Source: Pseudopedobacter sp045629485 (GTDB lineage: Bacteria > Bacteroidota > Bacteroidia > Sphingobacteriales > Sphingobacteriaceae). From it: a stretch of DNA of 17,287 nt. The notes under the pieces were generated by a model. That model was not told the origin of the DNA, ran no database searches, and saw only the letters and a list, made by a program, of their open reading frames with translations. Each line of letters opens with the position of its first letter. The stretch's first letter is position 1. Both the position numbers and the translations under genes were made by a program. Of the stretch, positions 1-7,603 are shown piece after piece. Location: contig JAZQRF010000198.1 in the NCBI GenBank assembly GCA_045629485.1, positions 1 through 17,287 on the forward strand, in the 5' to 3' direction.

Positions 1-1
1 C

Positions 2-94
2 TGTATCCTGGATTTAGAATCTGGCTTCATGAATGATTTAGCAATCACTTGTGATAGCAACAAAGATTTTGATAGTGTTTTTAAAATAGCTTAA
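2..94 (+). CDS. 3' end of an unidentified gene (partial)
   Basis: An open frame enters from the left edge and stops with TAA at 92-94, giving about 30 C-terminal residues ending DSVFKIA. The other two plus-strand frames close within 40 bases. Two hairpins follow, the second a good intrinsic terminator, which supports a real gene end. The fragment is too short to assign a family. It does not resemble CcoS or the C-terminus of a CcoI copper ATPase, which often precede ccoN in this phylum, but with so few residues that is a weak statement. Confidence 0.4.
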   Translation, partial: CILDLESGFMNDLAITCDSNKDFDSVFKIA

Positions 95-114
95 CCGAAC
101 AACAAGCATTAAAA

Positions 115-155
115 AGTCTGTCATAATTGGCTTTAAAGGCGAACTATGACAGACT
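115..155 (+). repeat. Inverted repeat, 11-bp arms, after the upstream gene
   Basis: Perfect 11-base arms AGTCTGTCATA (115-125) and TATGACAGACT (145-155) enclose a 19-base loop. The loop itself contains the short palindrome CTTTAAAG. No strong T-run follows directly (CTTTC). It may help termination together with the next hairpin, or protect the 3' end of the upstream message. Confidence 0.5.
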
Positions 156-164
156 CTTTCAAAG

Positions 165-196
165 ATCTCTTCGTTAATAACGGAGAGATTTTTTTT
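165..196 (+). terminator. Rho-independent terminator of the upstream gene
   Basis: The stem ATCTCTTCGTT (165-175) pairs with AACGGAGAGAT (179-189) across a three-base loop, with one G-U pair. A run of T follows directly (189-196). This separates the upstream transcription unit from the cbb3 operon. Confidence 0.8.
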
Positions 197-348
197 ATAC
201 CATTCTTTGGGTAGTAAGTGATCAATTCCCCCGCTGTATCACCTTGGATAGCACCCTTGCTACTTTACACTTAGCTCTGCATGCGGGTTTCTGATAGCTA
301 TCCCATTTCATAATTCCAGATCTGTTAGGCTGCCAATATTCTCTTAAA
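197..348. other. Intergenic stretch upstream of the ccoN control region, no gene seen
   Basis: I see no supported ORF or RNA gene between the terminator and the regulator box. The only patterns are the 10-base palindrome GATAGCTATC (293-302), which overlaps a 7-of-8 match to the TGAT-N4-ATCA box (292-303), and a few half-sites. These could be a weak second operator or chance. Confidence 0.5.
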
Positions 349-349
349 T

Positions 350-363
350 GTGATATCCATCAC
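350..363 (+). promoter_or_regulatory. Fnr/FixK-type box upstream of ccoN
   Basis: GTGAT-ATCC-ATCAC has both inner half-sites (TGAT and ATCA) perfect. With one more base on each side it reads TGTGA-N6-TCACA, so it also fits the Crp consensus. The centre is 91.5 bp before the ccoN start codon and 51.5 bp before the start of the proposed -7 element. This corresponds to an activator site near -62. The likely binder is the receiver-Crp/Fnr protein encoded at 8732-9781, whose recognition helix has the Fnr-type E-x-x-S-R pattern. Confidence 0.75.
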
Positions 364-407
364 ATAATTAAAAATCCAAGGTCATTCCAGTGTCATTTAG
401 GTTGATA

Positions 408-415
408 TAATTTTA
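408..415 (+). promoter_or_regulatory. Proposed -7 element of the ccoN promoter
   Basis: TAATTTTA matches the Bacteroidota -7 consensus TAnnTTTG at all but the last base. I see no convincing -33 TTG at the expected spacing, as would suit an activator-dependent promoter. The predicted transcript start is near 419, giving a leader of about 28 bases. Confidence 0.45.
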
Positions 416-447
416 CGGCATTATTAAAAACAGCTATTCAATAAATT

Positions 448-2565
448 ATGTTAGCAGAGAAATTCTATTATGACAATAAAATTGTCAGAGATTTTGCGAT
501 TGCCACTCTCGTATGGGGTATAATCGGGATGACGGTTGGGCTCCTGGTGGCTACCCAACTATTTACCCACACCACCAACCTGGGTTCACAGTATACTACT
601 TTTGGTCGTATACGTCCTTTGCATACCAATGCAGTCATATTCGCATTTGTAGGTAATGCAATTTTTATGGGAGTTTATTACTCTCTTCAGAGATTACTAA
701 AAGCCAGAATGTTTAGTGATGTATTAAGTAAAATCCACTTCTGGGGCTGGCAGTTAATCATTGTATCAGCAGTAATTACTTTACCCTTAGGTTTAACCTC
801 TTCCCATGAATATGCAGAACTAGAATGGCCAATAGATATTGCCATCACATTAATTTGGGTGGTATTTGGCGTGAACATGTTTGGAACCATATTTAAAAGA
901 AGAGAAAGGCATCTATATGTTGCCATTTGGTTTTACATAGCCACTTTTGTTACAGTAGCTGTTCTGCATATTGTCAATTCATTTCAGTTACCTATATCAG
1001 CATTTAAAAGTTATTATCTTTTTGCAGGTGTACAGGATGCTTTAGTACAGTGGTGGTACGGCCATAATGCTGTAGCATTCTTTTTAACCACGCCATATCT
1101 GGGGATGATGTACTACTTCCTGCCAAAAATGGCAAATCGCCCGGTTTATTCTTATAAATTAAGTATTTTACATTTTTGGGCTTTGATATTCATTTACATC
1201 TGGGCGGGCCCTCACCATCTGTTGTATACTTCATTGCCAGACTGGGCACAATCCTTAGGCGTAGCTTTCTCTATTATGCTTATCGCACCAAGCTGGGGAG
1301 GGATGATCAACGGATTACTGACTTTACGTGGTGCATGGGATAAGGTAAGGGACGATGTAACGCTTAAGTTTATGGTAGTTGCGCTAACTGCCTACGGAAT
1401 GGCCACTTTTGAAGGACCGATGCTCTCTTTAAAAGAAATTAACGGAATAGCGCATTTTACTGACTGGATTGTAGCACACGTACACGTGGGGGCTTTAGGT
1501 TGGAACGGATTTTTGACTTTCGGTATCATGTATTGGTTAATCCCGAGAATCTACAAAACTGAGCTTTACTCTCAAAAACTAGCTTCATTCCACTTCTGGA
1601 TAGGTACGTTAGGGATTTTGTTTTATGCCATTCCAATGTATTACTCCGGATTTGTACAAGGCTTGCTATGGAAGGAGTTTACGCCTGAAGGTTTATTAAA
1701 ATATCCTAATTTCCTGGAAACAACTTTAAGAATTCTTCCGATGCATATCCTGCGGTCTATAGGAGGAGCAATGTACCTGATTGGTGTAATAGTAATGGCT
1801 TATAACCTGGTAAAAACAGCAAAGACAGGGAAGCTGGTTGCACAGGAGGGAGCGGAAGCTTTACCTTTGGTGCCTATTGAGCAGGAGCCCAATCACGGTG
1901 AAACTAAACACAGGATTCTCGAAAGAAAACCATTGCTGCTGTTATTCTTAAGCTTAATCGTGATCCTGATAGGTGGCGTGATAGAAATGGTTCCAACTTT
2001 CTTTATTTCCTCAAATGTACCTACCATTGCCAGTGTTAAGCCCTATACTGCTTTAGAGCTGCAGGGCCGTGATCTCTATATCAGGGAGGGATGCGTGAAT
2101 TGTCACAGCCAAACAGTAAGGCCGTTTAGATCAGAAACAGAACGTTACGGAGAATACAGTAAAGCCGGCGAATTTGTGTACGATCATCCATTCCTGTGGG
2201 GTTCTAAACGTACCGGCCCTGATTTACATCGCCAGGGTGGAAAATACAGTAATGCCTGGCAATACAACCACCTGATAGATCCAAGATCGATGTCTCCTGG
2301 CAGTATTATGCCAGATTATGATTGGTTGGCCGACCAGGTGCTGGACACCACCACAACTGCTGCTAAGATCAATGCCATGCGGACTTTAGGTGTTCCTTAC
2401 GCAGAAGGATATGAGAGAACAGCAAATCAGGATTTACAAAAACAGGCAGAAGAAATAGCCAGAGACCTCAGAGAAAATAAAGTCAAAATCACCTCTGATA
2501 AAGAGATCATAGCCATTATTGCCTACCTGCAAAGGTTAGGGACTGATATTAAAGCTGATAAATAA
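448..2565 (+). CDS. ccoN: Fused cbb3 cytochrome c oxidase subunits CcoN and CcoO
   Basis: This is the catalytic core of a C-family haem-copper oxidase, reducing O2 at high affinity in the inner membrane. Residues 1 to about 460 are CcoN, with about 12 membrane segments. H59 and H347 fit the low-spin haem b ligands, H345 the haem b3 ligand, H206 with H256/H257 the CuB ligands, Y250 the cross-linked tyrosine, and E322 the conserved glutamate. A linker of about 35 residues leads to CcoO (about 495-705), with one membrane helix, the haem c motif C549-V-N-C552-H553, and M621 as likely axial methionine. The two are separate proteins in Proteobacteria; this fusion is typical of Bacteroidota. It is the first gene of the operon and lies behind a Fnr/FixK-type box. 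Length equals CcoN plus CcoO. Confidence 0.96.
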   Translation: MLAEKFYYDNKIVRDFAIATLVWGIIGMTVGLLVATQLFTHTTNLGSQYTTFGRIRPLHTNAVIFAFVGNAIFMGVYYSLQRLLKARMFSDVLSKIHFWGWQLIIVSAVITLPLGLTSSHEYAELEWPIDIAITLIWVVFGVNMFGTIFKRRERHLYVAIWFYIATFVTVAVLHIVNSFQLPISAFKSYYLFAGVQDALVQWWYGHNAVAFFLTTPYLGMMYYFLPKMANRPVYSYKLSILHFWALIFIYIWAGPHHLLYTSLPDWAQSLGVAFSIMLIAPSWGGMINGLLTLRGAWDKVRDDVTLKFMVVALTAYGMATFEGPMLSLKEINGIAHFTDWIVAHVHVGALGWNGFLTFGIMYWLIPRIYKTELYSQKLASFHFWIGTLGILFYAIPMYYSGFVQGLLWKEFTPEGLLKYPNFLETTLRILPMHILRSIGGAMYLIGVIVMAYNLVKTAKTGKLVAQEGAEALPLVPIEQEPNHGETKHRILERKPLLLLFLSLIVILIGGVIEMVPTFFISSNVPTIASVKPYTALELQGRDLYIREGCVNCHSQTVRPFRSETERYGEYSKAGEFVYDHPFLWGSKRTGPDLHRQGGKYSNAWQYNHLIDPRSMSPGSIMPDYDWLADQVLDTTTTAAKINAMRTLGVPYAEGYERTANQDLQKQAEEIARDLRENKVKITSDKEIIAIIAYLQRLGTDIKADK

Positions 2566-2583
2566 CCATTTAAAAAAGAAATT

Positions 2584-2775
2584 ATGTTTAAGCAACTCAA
2601 TAATTTAGGTGGAAACGAGTTTTTTATGCTCCTTTCGCTATTCATATTTTTCACCTTTTTTATCGGAGCAACTATTTTCCTGCTCAGAATGAAAAAAACT
2701 CATATCAGCTACATGAGTAATATTCCGTTAGATCATTCATCCGCAGACCAAGAGAACCCTCAAGATGAAAAATAA
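2584..2775 (+). CDS. ccoQ: Small CcoQ-like cbb3 oxidase subunit
   Basis: A 63-residue protein with one membrane segment (about residues 13-34), then a basic patch (RMKKTH) and a polar acidic tail. Its size, topology and place between ccoNO and ccoP match CcoQ/FixQ, a non-catalytic subunit that helps assembly or stability. Sequence conservation in this family is low, so the call rests mainly on position. It starts 18 bases after ccoNO and overlaps ccoP by 11 bases, indicating translational coupling. Confidence 0.8.
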   Translation: MFKQLNNLGGNEFFMLLSLFIFFTFFIGATIFLLRMKKTHISYMSNIPLDHSSADQENPQDEK

Positions 2776-3676
2776 AAGTTTAATAATTGTTTGTTTGTTA
2801 TTTAGCCTTCCTGTGCTTGCACAGGAAGAAGCTAAAGCAGTGGAAGCTACAGAAAATATCTATAACATTATTGCATTATGTGCTATAGGTGCATCTCTGG
2901 TTCTATTTGGTGTGGTAAGTTTGGTTTTGCTCAATACTTTTAAGGTATTAACTAAATTATTGCTGCCTGATGAGGTGAATACCGCAACAGCTCCTGAATT
3001 CGAATATGTCATAAAACCAGTGGTGCCTAAAGTAAGCTGGTGGCAAAAGGCATTGTCTTTAAAACCGCTTTCGGAAGAGAAGGATATGCTTATCGAGCAT
3101 TCTTACGATGGAATTCGCGAGCTGGATAACCCTATCCCAGGCTGGTTCAACTTTCTGTTCTATGGCTCTATCATCTTTGGGATTGTTTACCTGTTAAACT
3201 ATCACGTGTTTAAAACAGGTAAGCTCCAGGACGAAGAATATGTGATAGAAATGAAGGAAGCAGAAAAGGAAAGAGAGCTTTTCTTATCCAAATCTGCAAA
3301 CATGGTGGATGAAAATACAGTAAAACCAGATTTAAGTCCGGAAACCCTTGCAGCAGGTAAAGCACTTTATACACAAAGTTGTACCCCTTGCCATGGTGCA
3401 GGTGGTGAAGGAACTGTGGGTCCGAATTTAACCGACAACTACTGGTTACATGGCGGAGACGTAAAGGACATATTCAAAACGATTAAATACGGGGTTCCTG
3501 ATAAAGGGATGATTGCATGGGAAAAGCAGTTAAGCCCTAAGCAAATTGCCGAAGTATCTAACTACGTGAAATCGTTAAAAGGCACAAATCCTGCTAATCC
3601 AAAGGCTCCGCAGGGATTAGAAGAAAAAGAAGAAGTCGAGGGTGGTGAGCAGGTAACACCAGCTCCTGAAATTTGA
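2765..3676 (+). CDS. ccoP: CcoP cytochrome c subunit of cbb3 oxidase, mono-haem
   Basis: This membrane-anchored cytochrome c passes electrons to CcoO. A signal-like hydrophobic N-terminus (5-19, ending LAQ) is followed by a membrane helix (about 32-57). Next comes a FixP_N-type element (YDGIRELDNPIPGWF, then a helix at about 128-148), and then one class I cytochrome c domain (about 192-272). C206-T-P-C209-H210 binds haem and M249 is the likely sixth ligand. Proteobacterial CcoP has two CxxCH motifs; here there is one, which shortens the electron path. The last 25 or so residues are acidic and low in complexity. It overlaps ccoQ and lies 10 bases before ccoG. Confidence 0.93.
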   Translation: MKNKSLIIVCLLFSLPVLAQEEAKAVEATENIYNIIALCAIGASLVLFGVVSLVLLNTFKVLTKLLLPDEVNTATAPEFEYVIKPVVPKVSWWQKALSLKPLSEEKDMLIEHSYDGIRELDNPIPGWFNFLFYGSIIFGIVYLLNYHVFKTGKLQDEEYVIEMKEAEKERELFLSKSANMVDENTVKPDLSPETLAAGKALYTQSCTPCHGAGGEGTVGPNLTDNYWLHGGDVKDIFKTIKYGVPDKGMIAWEKQLSPKQIAEVSNYVKSLKGTNPANPKAPQGLEEKEEVEGGEQVTPAPEI

Positions 3677-3686
3677 AAGAAAAGAA

Positions 3687-5069
3687 ATGCAAGAGGATAT
3701 TGATTATCATAGTACGGTAGAATTAGAGGGGAAAAGAAGATGGTTGTATCCTCTTGTTAGAAAAGACAGGTTCTATAAGTATAGGAATACCCTGAGTTAT
3801 TTATTACTTACGGTACTATTCGTGTCTCCTTATATAAAAGTAAACGGGAACCAGTTTATCCTTTTTAACTTTATAGAGCGCAAGTTTGTACTTTTCGGAC
3901 AAGTATTCTGGCCCCAGGATTTCTTTATTTTTGTGCTTGCCACTTTACTTTTTGTTATCTCTGTGGTATTATTTACTATAGCATTCGGAAGGATTTTTTG
4001 CGGATGGATCTGCCCTCAAACAATATTCCTCGAGATGGTTTTTAGAAAAGTGGAGATCTGGATAGAAGGAGAACCCGCAGCTAGGAAAAAGCTGGATCTT
4101 GCTGCGTGGGATGCCACCAAAATAGTTAAAAAACTGAGTAAGCATGCCATTTATCTTTTTATCTCATTCTTCATAGCCAATACGTTTTTGGCCTATATTA
4201 TTGGTAGTGATGAGCTCATCAAAATTATAACATCGCCCATTTCTCAACACGTAGCAGGCTTTGCAGGGATCTGGCTTTTTACCCTTGTGTTTTATTGGGT
4301 ATTCAGCCAGGTAAGAGAATTGGTTTGTATTGTTGCATGCCCTTACGGCCGCTTACAGGGTGTGATGCTTGATAAAAATTCTCTCGTGGTTGCTTATAAC
4401 TATTTACGCGGAGAGCCTAGAGGGAAGAAAAAGAAAGCCAGTTTTATAGAAGAAAATAAAGGAGATTGTATTGATTGCAATCTTTGTGTGGCTGTTTGTC
4501 CAACAGGTATCGACATCCGGAAAGGAACACAATTAGAGTGTGTAAATTGTACAGCCTGTATGGATGCCTGTAATATGGTAATGCGTAAGATAGACAGGCC
4601 TGAAAACCTCATCGGTTATTATTCTGAAGAGATGATCGCTAATAACAAACAGCCATCATTTACTTTAAGAATGAAGCTGTATAGTATGGTGATCGTATTG
4701 ATGTTTGGGGTGCTCAGCTACTTTATTCTAAGCAGAAAAAATATAGATGTCACTATTTTACGGGCATCAGGTACACTTTACCAGGAGCAGGAAAATAAGC
4801 AGATTAGTAATCTATATACAGTAGAACTCATCAATAAAACGAATGAAAAAGCAGCGGTAGAGATTAAGGCAGAAGATCCTGCTTTTAAAGTGAAATGGGT
4901 ACAGGAAGTAAAGGAAATAAAAGGGGAGGAGAGCTTAAAAGCTACCTTCTTTTTGCTATTGCCCGAAGAAGCTATTTCCCAGAGAAAAACTGAGGTGAAA
5001 TTAAAGGTATTACACAACGGAGAATTAATAAATACAATTAAAACAAATTTCTTAGGTCCGGTAAATTAA
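3687..5069 (+). CDS. ccoG: CcoG/FixG, ferredoxin-like cbb3 assembly factor
   Basis: A polytopic membrane protein with two [4Fe-4S] motifs, reported in other bacteria to act as a cupric reductase supplying Cu(I) to CcoN. Membrane segments lie at about 36-50, 78-100, 155-172, 192-208 and 331-348. Membrane-linked cysteine motifs are C105-G-W-I-C109-P and C214-I-V-A-C218-P. The ferredoxin part has C261, C264, C267 and C271-P, then C285, C288, C291 and C295. The C-terminal 110 residues form a periplasmic, Ig-like FixG_C domain. Length (460) is normal for the family. It starts 10 bases after ccoP and ends 7 bases before ccoH. Confidence 0.94.
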   Translation: MQEDIDYHSTVELEGKRRWLYPLVRKDRFYKYRNTLSYLLLTVLFVSPYIKVNGNQFILFNFIERKFVLFGQVFWPQDFFIFVLATLLFVISVVLFTIAFGRIFCGWICPQTIFLEMVFRKVEIWIEGEPAARKKLDLAAWDATKIVKKLSKHAIYLFISFFIANTFLAYIIGSDELIKIITSPISQHVAGFAGIWLFTLVFYWVFSQVRELVCIVACPYGRLQGVMLDKNSLVVAYNYLRGEPRGKKKKASFIEENKGDCIDCNLCVAVCPTGIDIRKGTQLECVNCTACMDACNMVMRKIDRPENLIGYYSEEMIANNKQPSFTLRMKLYSMVIVLMFGVLSYFILSRKNIDVTILRASGTLYQEQENKQISNLYTVELINKTNEKAAVEIKAEDPAFKVKWVQEVKEIKGEESLKATFFLLLPEEAISQRKTEVKLKVLHNGELINTIKTNFLGPVN

Positions 5070-5076
5070 AAAAAAT

Positions 5077-5493
5077 ATGAATTGGGGAAAAGGATTGGTA
5101 TTAGGGCTCGCATCTTTCATGGGCTTTGTGATATTTTTGGTAGTGCTCATGTTTCGGTCACCAGATGATAGCTTCGATAAAGATTACTATGAAAAGGGAC
5201 TGGCTTATGATGAAGAGTATAACCAGAAAAAACAGGTGTTAATAGATAGCGTTGCACCAACTATTAAATTAGAGGGAGAAAATGCTTTTTCTATAGAATT
5301 AGTTAGCATAGATAGTGGTAAACTGAGGCTCATCAGGCCATCTAACCATTTAGAGGATCAAGAATACCAGCTGTCTGAAAAGAAAACATTTATTAATACT
5401 CAAAAGCTTAAAAAGGGAGAGTGGAACCTGGTGGTGAGCTGGAGAGCAGAAGACAAAGATTACCTCTTCGAAAAGAATCTTTTTATCCCATGA
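5077..5493 (+). CDS. ccoH: CcoH/FixH family cbb3 assembly protein
   Basis: A 138-residue protein with one N-terminal membrane helix (about 6-26) and a small periplasmic beta-rich domain. The stretch after the helix (SPDDSFDKDYYEKGLAYD) is the most family-like part: a D-Y-Y-x-K-G pattern typical of FixH. The family is needed for cbb3 assembly, probably in copper delivery with CcoI. Its stop overlaps the next start as ATGA, so translation is probably coupled. Confidence 0.88.
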   Translation: MNWGKGLVLGLASFMGFVIFLVVLMFRSPDDSFDKDYYEKGLAYDEEYNQKKQVLIDSVAPTIKLEGENAFSIELVSIDSGKLRLIRPSNHLEDQEYQLSEKKTFINTQKLKKGEWNLVVSWRAEDKDYLFEKNLFIP

Positions 5494-6173
5494 ACCATTT
5501 AAACCTGGCGTTCATCATCGGTATATTCGGCAGCTTACATTGTATAGGTATGTGCGCTCCACTGGCCTTTAGTTTGCCTGCCCAACAGAATAGATTTGTT
5601 TTTATTCTCGAGAAATTCTCCTACAACATTGGCAGGGCTATCAGCTATGCATTGTTAGGGTTGCTCATCGGGTTAATTGGAAAGCAACTCTGGATTGCCG
5701 GCATCCAGCAATCTTTGAGTATCCTCAGCGGCGTATTAATTTTATTTGCCGCTGCTTTCAGGCTGTTTCCTTCGGTAAATTTTACCAGGAAGTGGAAAAG
5801 CAATCTGCCGGGTTCGGTTAATAGCCTAATCATAAAAGCCATTCATCATAAATCAGGGCATTTCATGATAGGTGTCTTGAACGGTTTTTTACCTTGCGGA
5901 TTAGTTTATGTAGCGCTTGCTACAGCGGTAAATACAGCTAGTGCTTTTCAATCAGCGTTGTTTATGTTCTTTTTTGGTTTAGGCACTTTACCCTTAATGT
6001 TATTTGCTATTCTGGGATTCGGATTTGTAAAACCTTCCATCAGGAGTAGTATCAACAGAATTATTCCTCTTTTTATGATTATTTTAGGTGCATGGTTTGT
6101 ACTCAGGGGATTAAATCTTGATATTCCTTTTTTAAGCCCTCTCATCGGGGGCGACCAACCGGTTTGTAATTAA
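5490..6173 (+). CDS. TauE/SafE (DsbD_2-like) membrane protein of the cco operon
   Basis: A 227-residue, six-helix membrane protein often annotated as a sulfite exporter family member. The first helix carries G-S-L-H17-C18-I-G-M21-C22, and a later helix carries L-P-C136-G-L. These motifs are shared with the UreH/DsbD transmembrane family and are suited to metal handling or thiol chemistry. Being last in a cbb3 operon that lacks ccoI here, it more likely serves copper or haem maturation than sulfite export; this is inference. I chose the ATG at 5490, which overlaps the ccoH stop. An in-frame upstream start at 5421 would add 23 polar residues from within ccoH before the first helix. Confidence 0.82.
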   Translation: MNHLNLAFIIGIFGSLHCIGMCAPLAFSLPAQQNRFVFILEKFSYNIGRAISYALLGLLIGLIGKQLWIAGIQQSLSILSGVLILFAAAFRLFPSVNFTRKWKSNLPGSVNSLIIKAIHHKSGHFMIGVLNGFLPCGLVYVALATAVNTASAFQSALFMFFFGLGTLPLMLFAILGFGFVKPSIRSSINRIIPLFMIILGAWFVLRGLNLDIPFLSPLIGGDQPVCN

Positions 6174-6179
6174 AAATAA

Positions 6180-6206
6180 AGCTGGTTTAAATTAATTAAA
6201 CCAGCT
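6180..6206. terminator. Terminator hairpin between the cco operon and hemN
   Basis: AGCTGGTTTA (6180-6189) pairs with TAAACCAGCT (6197-6206) around an AT-rich loop. On the minus strand it is followed by TTTATTTTTA, so it should end hemN transcripts well. On the plus strand the tail is weak. It sits between convergent genes and probably serves both. Confidence 0.75.
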
Positions 6207-6233
6207 CAACTAAACCAACACTATTTTATCTTT

Positions 6234-7598
6234 TTAAGCAGACATGCTAAATATTTGCTGCTCAGGTTTCTTATTGGCCAACCTGTCGTCAAAAACAGAG
6301 CAGATATTTCTTAAAAATCGTTTCCCGGTAGCTGTTACTTTTAACTCAGTACCATCAAGGGTAATCAAACCATCTTTTCTTAGTTCTTCTAATTTATCTA
6401 TAGCATTTTTAAAGGAAGGAATAGCTAACTCTTTGCTGGTATAAGCGGTAGCTCCGGTACACATCACATTCAAAATATGCTTGCGCATCATTAAATCTTC
6501 AGCATTTAGCAAATGGCCTTTAATTAAAGGCAGTTCCCCTTTTTCTACCCTTCTGCGGTATTCTTCTACCTTCTTTTCATTTTGCGAAAAGCCATACCAG
6601 CTGTCGCTGATAGAAGAAACTCCCAGTCCAATAAGTAATTGCGTGTATTGATGGGTATATCCCATGAAATTTCTATGAAGCGTTTTATTTTCCTGAGCCC
6701 TGAATAAACTATCCTGTGGTAAGGCAAAATGATCCATGCCAATTTCCTGGTAGCCGGCCGCCAATAACATTTTTTTTCCTTCTTCATATAACTGCAGCTT
6801 CTCTTCACCAGAAGGTAAATCCAATTCGGTAAACATCCGCTGACCCGGTTTTACCCACGGCACATGGGCATAGCTATAGTAGGCTATGCGCTCAGGCTTT
6901 AACAGGATAACTTTATTGATGGTTTCTTTTAACCCGGCTAAAGTTTGTAATGGCAGGCCATAAATTAAATCGTGATTGATAGAAGTATAACCTATTCTTT
7001 TAGCAGCTGCACTCACCTTGTTCACCTCTTCGAAAGACTGCATTCTGTTGATGATTTTCTGAACTTTAATGTCAAAATCCTGGATACCTAAACTTAGCCT
7101 TTTAAAACCCAAATCATATAAAGTCCGGAGGTGTGCCTCTGTGGTATTTCCCGGGTGTGCTTCAAAGCTAAATTCAGCCTCGGGATGAATGGTGCAGTTT
7201 TCGAGGATCCCTGATATCAGTACTCTTAAGTGCTCAGGGCTAAAAAAAGTGGGTGTGCCGCCTCCAAGATGTAATTCTTTAATCACAGGTGCCTCATCCA
7301 GAAACTGTTGGTAGAGTTTCCATTCTTTCAGTACAGTTTCGAGATAAGGCAATTCTACTGCATGGTTTTTTGTAATTCTGGTATTACAGGCACAATAGGT
7401 ACATAAACTCTCGCAAAAAGGTAAATGTATATAAAGGCTAATCCCACTGGTTTGATTGCTTTCTTTAAAACTTCTTTTAACAGTACTCAGCCAGTCTGGT
7501 GTATTAAACATGGCTACATCCCAATACGGAACGGTAGGGTAACTGGTATACCTGGGTACCGGAACATTATATTTCCCGATTAGATTTTTAATTTCCAT
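6234..7598 (-). CDS. hemN: Oxygen-independent coproporphyrinogen III oxidase HemN
   Basis: A radical-SAM enzyme that turns coproporphyrinogen III into protoporphyrinogen IX without oxygen, in the cytoplasm. The motif C62-x3-C66-x2-C69-x-C71 carries the [4Fe-4S] cluster. These positions and Y56 fall at the same numbers as I recall for E. coli HemN. The glycine motif GGGTP (about 112-116) follows, for SAM binding. The C-terminal HemN domain with a winged-helix region runs from about 360. Length 454 is normal. It starts 5 bases after the dehydrogenase-like gene and very likely shares its promoter and Fnr/FixK box. Haem supply under low oxygen fits the neighbouring oxidase. Confidence 0.95.
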   Translation of the reverse strand: MEIKNLIGKYNVPVPRYTSYPTVPYWDVAMFNTPDWLSTVKRSFKESNQTSGISLYIHLPFCESLCTYCACNTRITKNHAVELPYLETVLKEWKLYQQFLDEAPVIKELHLGGGTPTFFSPEHLRVLISGILENCTIHPEAEFSFEAHPGNTTEAHLRTLYDLGFKRLSLGIQDFDIKVQKIINRMQSFEEVNKVSAAAKRIGYTSINHDLIYGLPLQTLAGLKETINKVILLKPERIAYYSYAHVPWVKPGQRMFTELDLPSGEEKLQLYEEGKKMLLAAGYQEIGMDHFALPQDSLFRAQENKTLHRNFMGYTHQYTQLLIGLGVSSISDSWYGFSQNEKKVEEYRRRVEKGELPLIKGHLLNAEDLMMRKHILNVMCTGATAYTSKELAIPSFKNAIDKLEELRKDGLITLDGTELKVTATGKRFLRNICSVFDDRLANKKPEQQIFSMSA

Positions 7599-7603
7599 AA
7601 GGC

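Noticed and set aside
292..303. Second box TGAT-AGCT-ATCC upstream of ccoN
   Set aside because: It is one mismatch from the core, and similar 7-of-8 matches occur inside genes (for example near 2211, 4463 and 14225), so it cannot be told from chance. The half-site TTGAT at 402-406 is weaker still.
349..364. Perfect Crp site TGTGA-N6-TCACA before ccoN, suggesting cAMP-Crp control
   Set aside because: The second site before the dehydrogenase-hemN operon keeps only TGAT-N4-ATCA and not TGTGA/TCACA. The local regulator has an Fnr-type rather than a Crp-type recognition helix. An Fnr/FixK-type reading explains both sites.
5421..5489. Longer start for the TauE/SafE-like protein
   Set aside because: The extra 23 residues are arginine-rich and polar, come from the out-of-frame end of ccoH, and would precede a first membrane helix. 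The ATG at 5490 overlaps the ccoH stop in the usual ATGA way.
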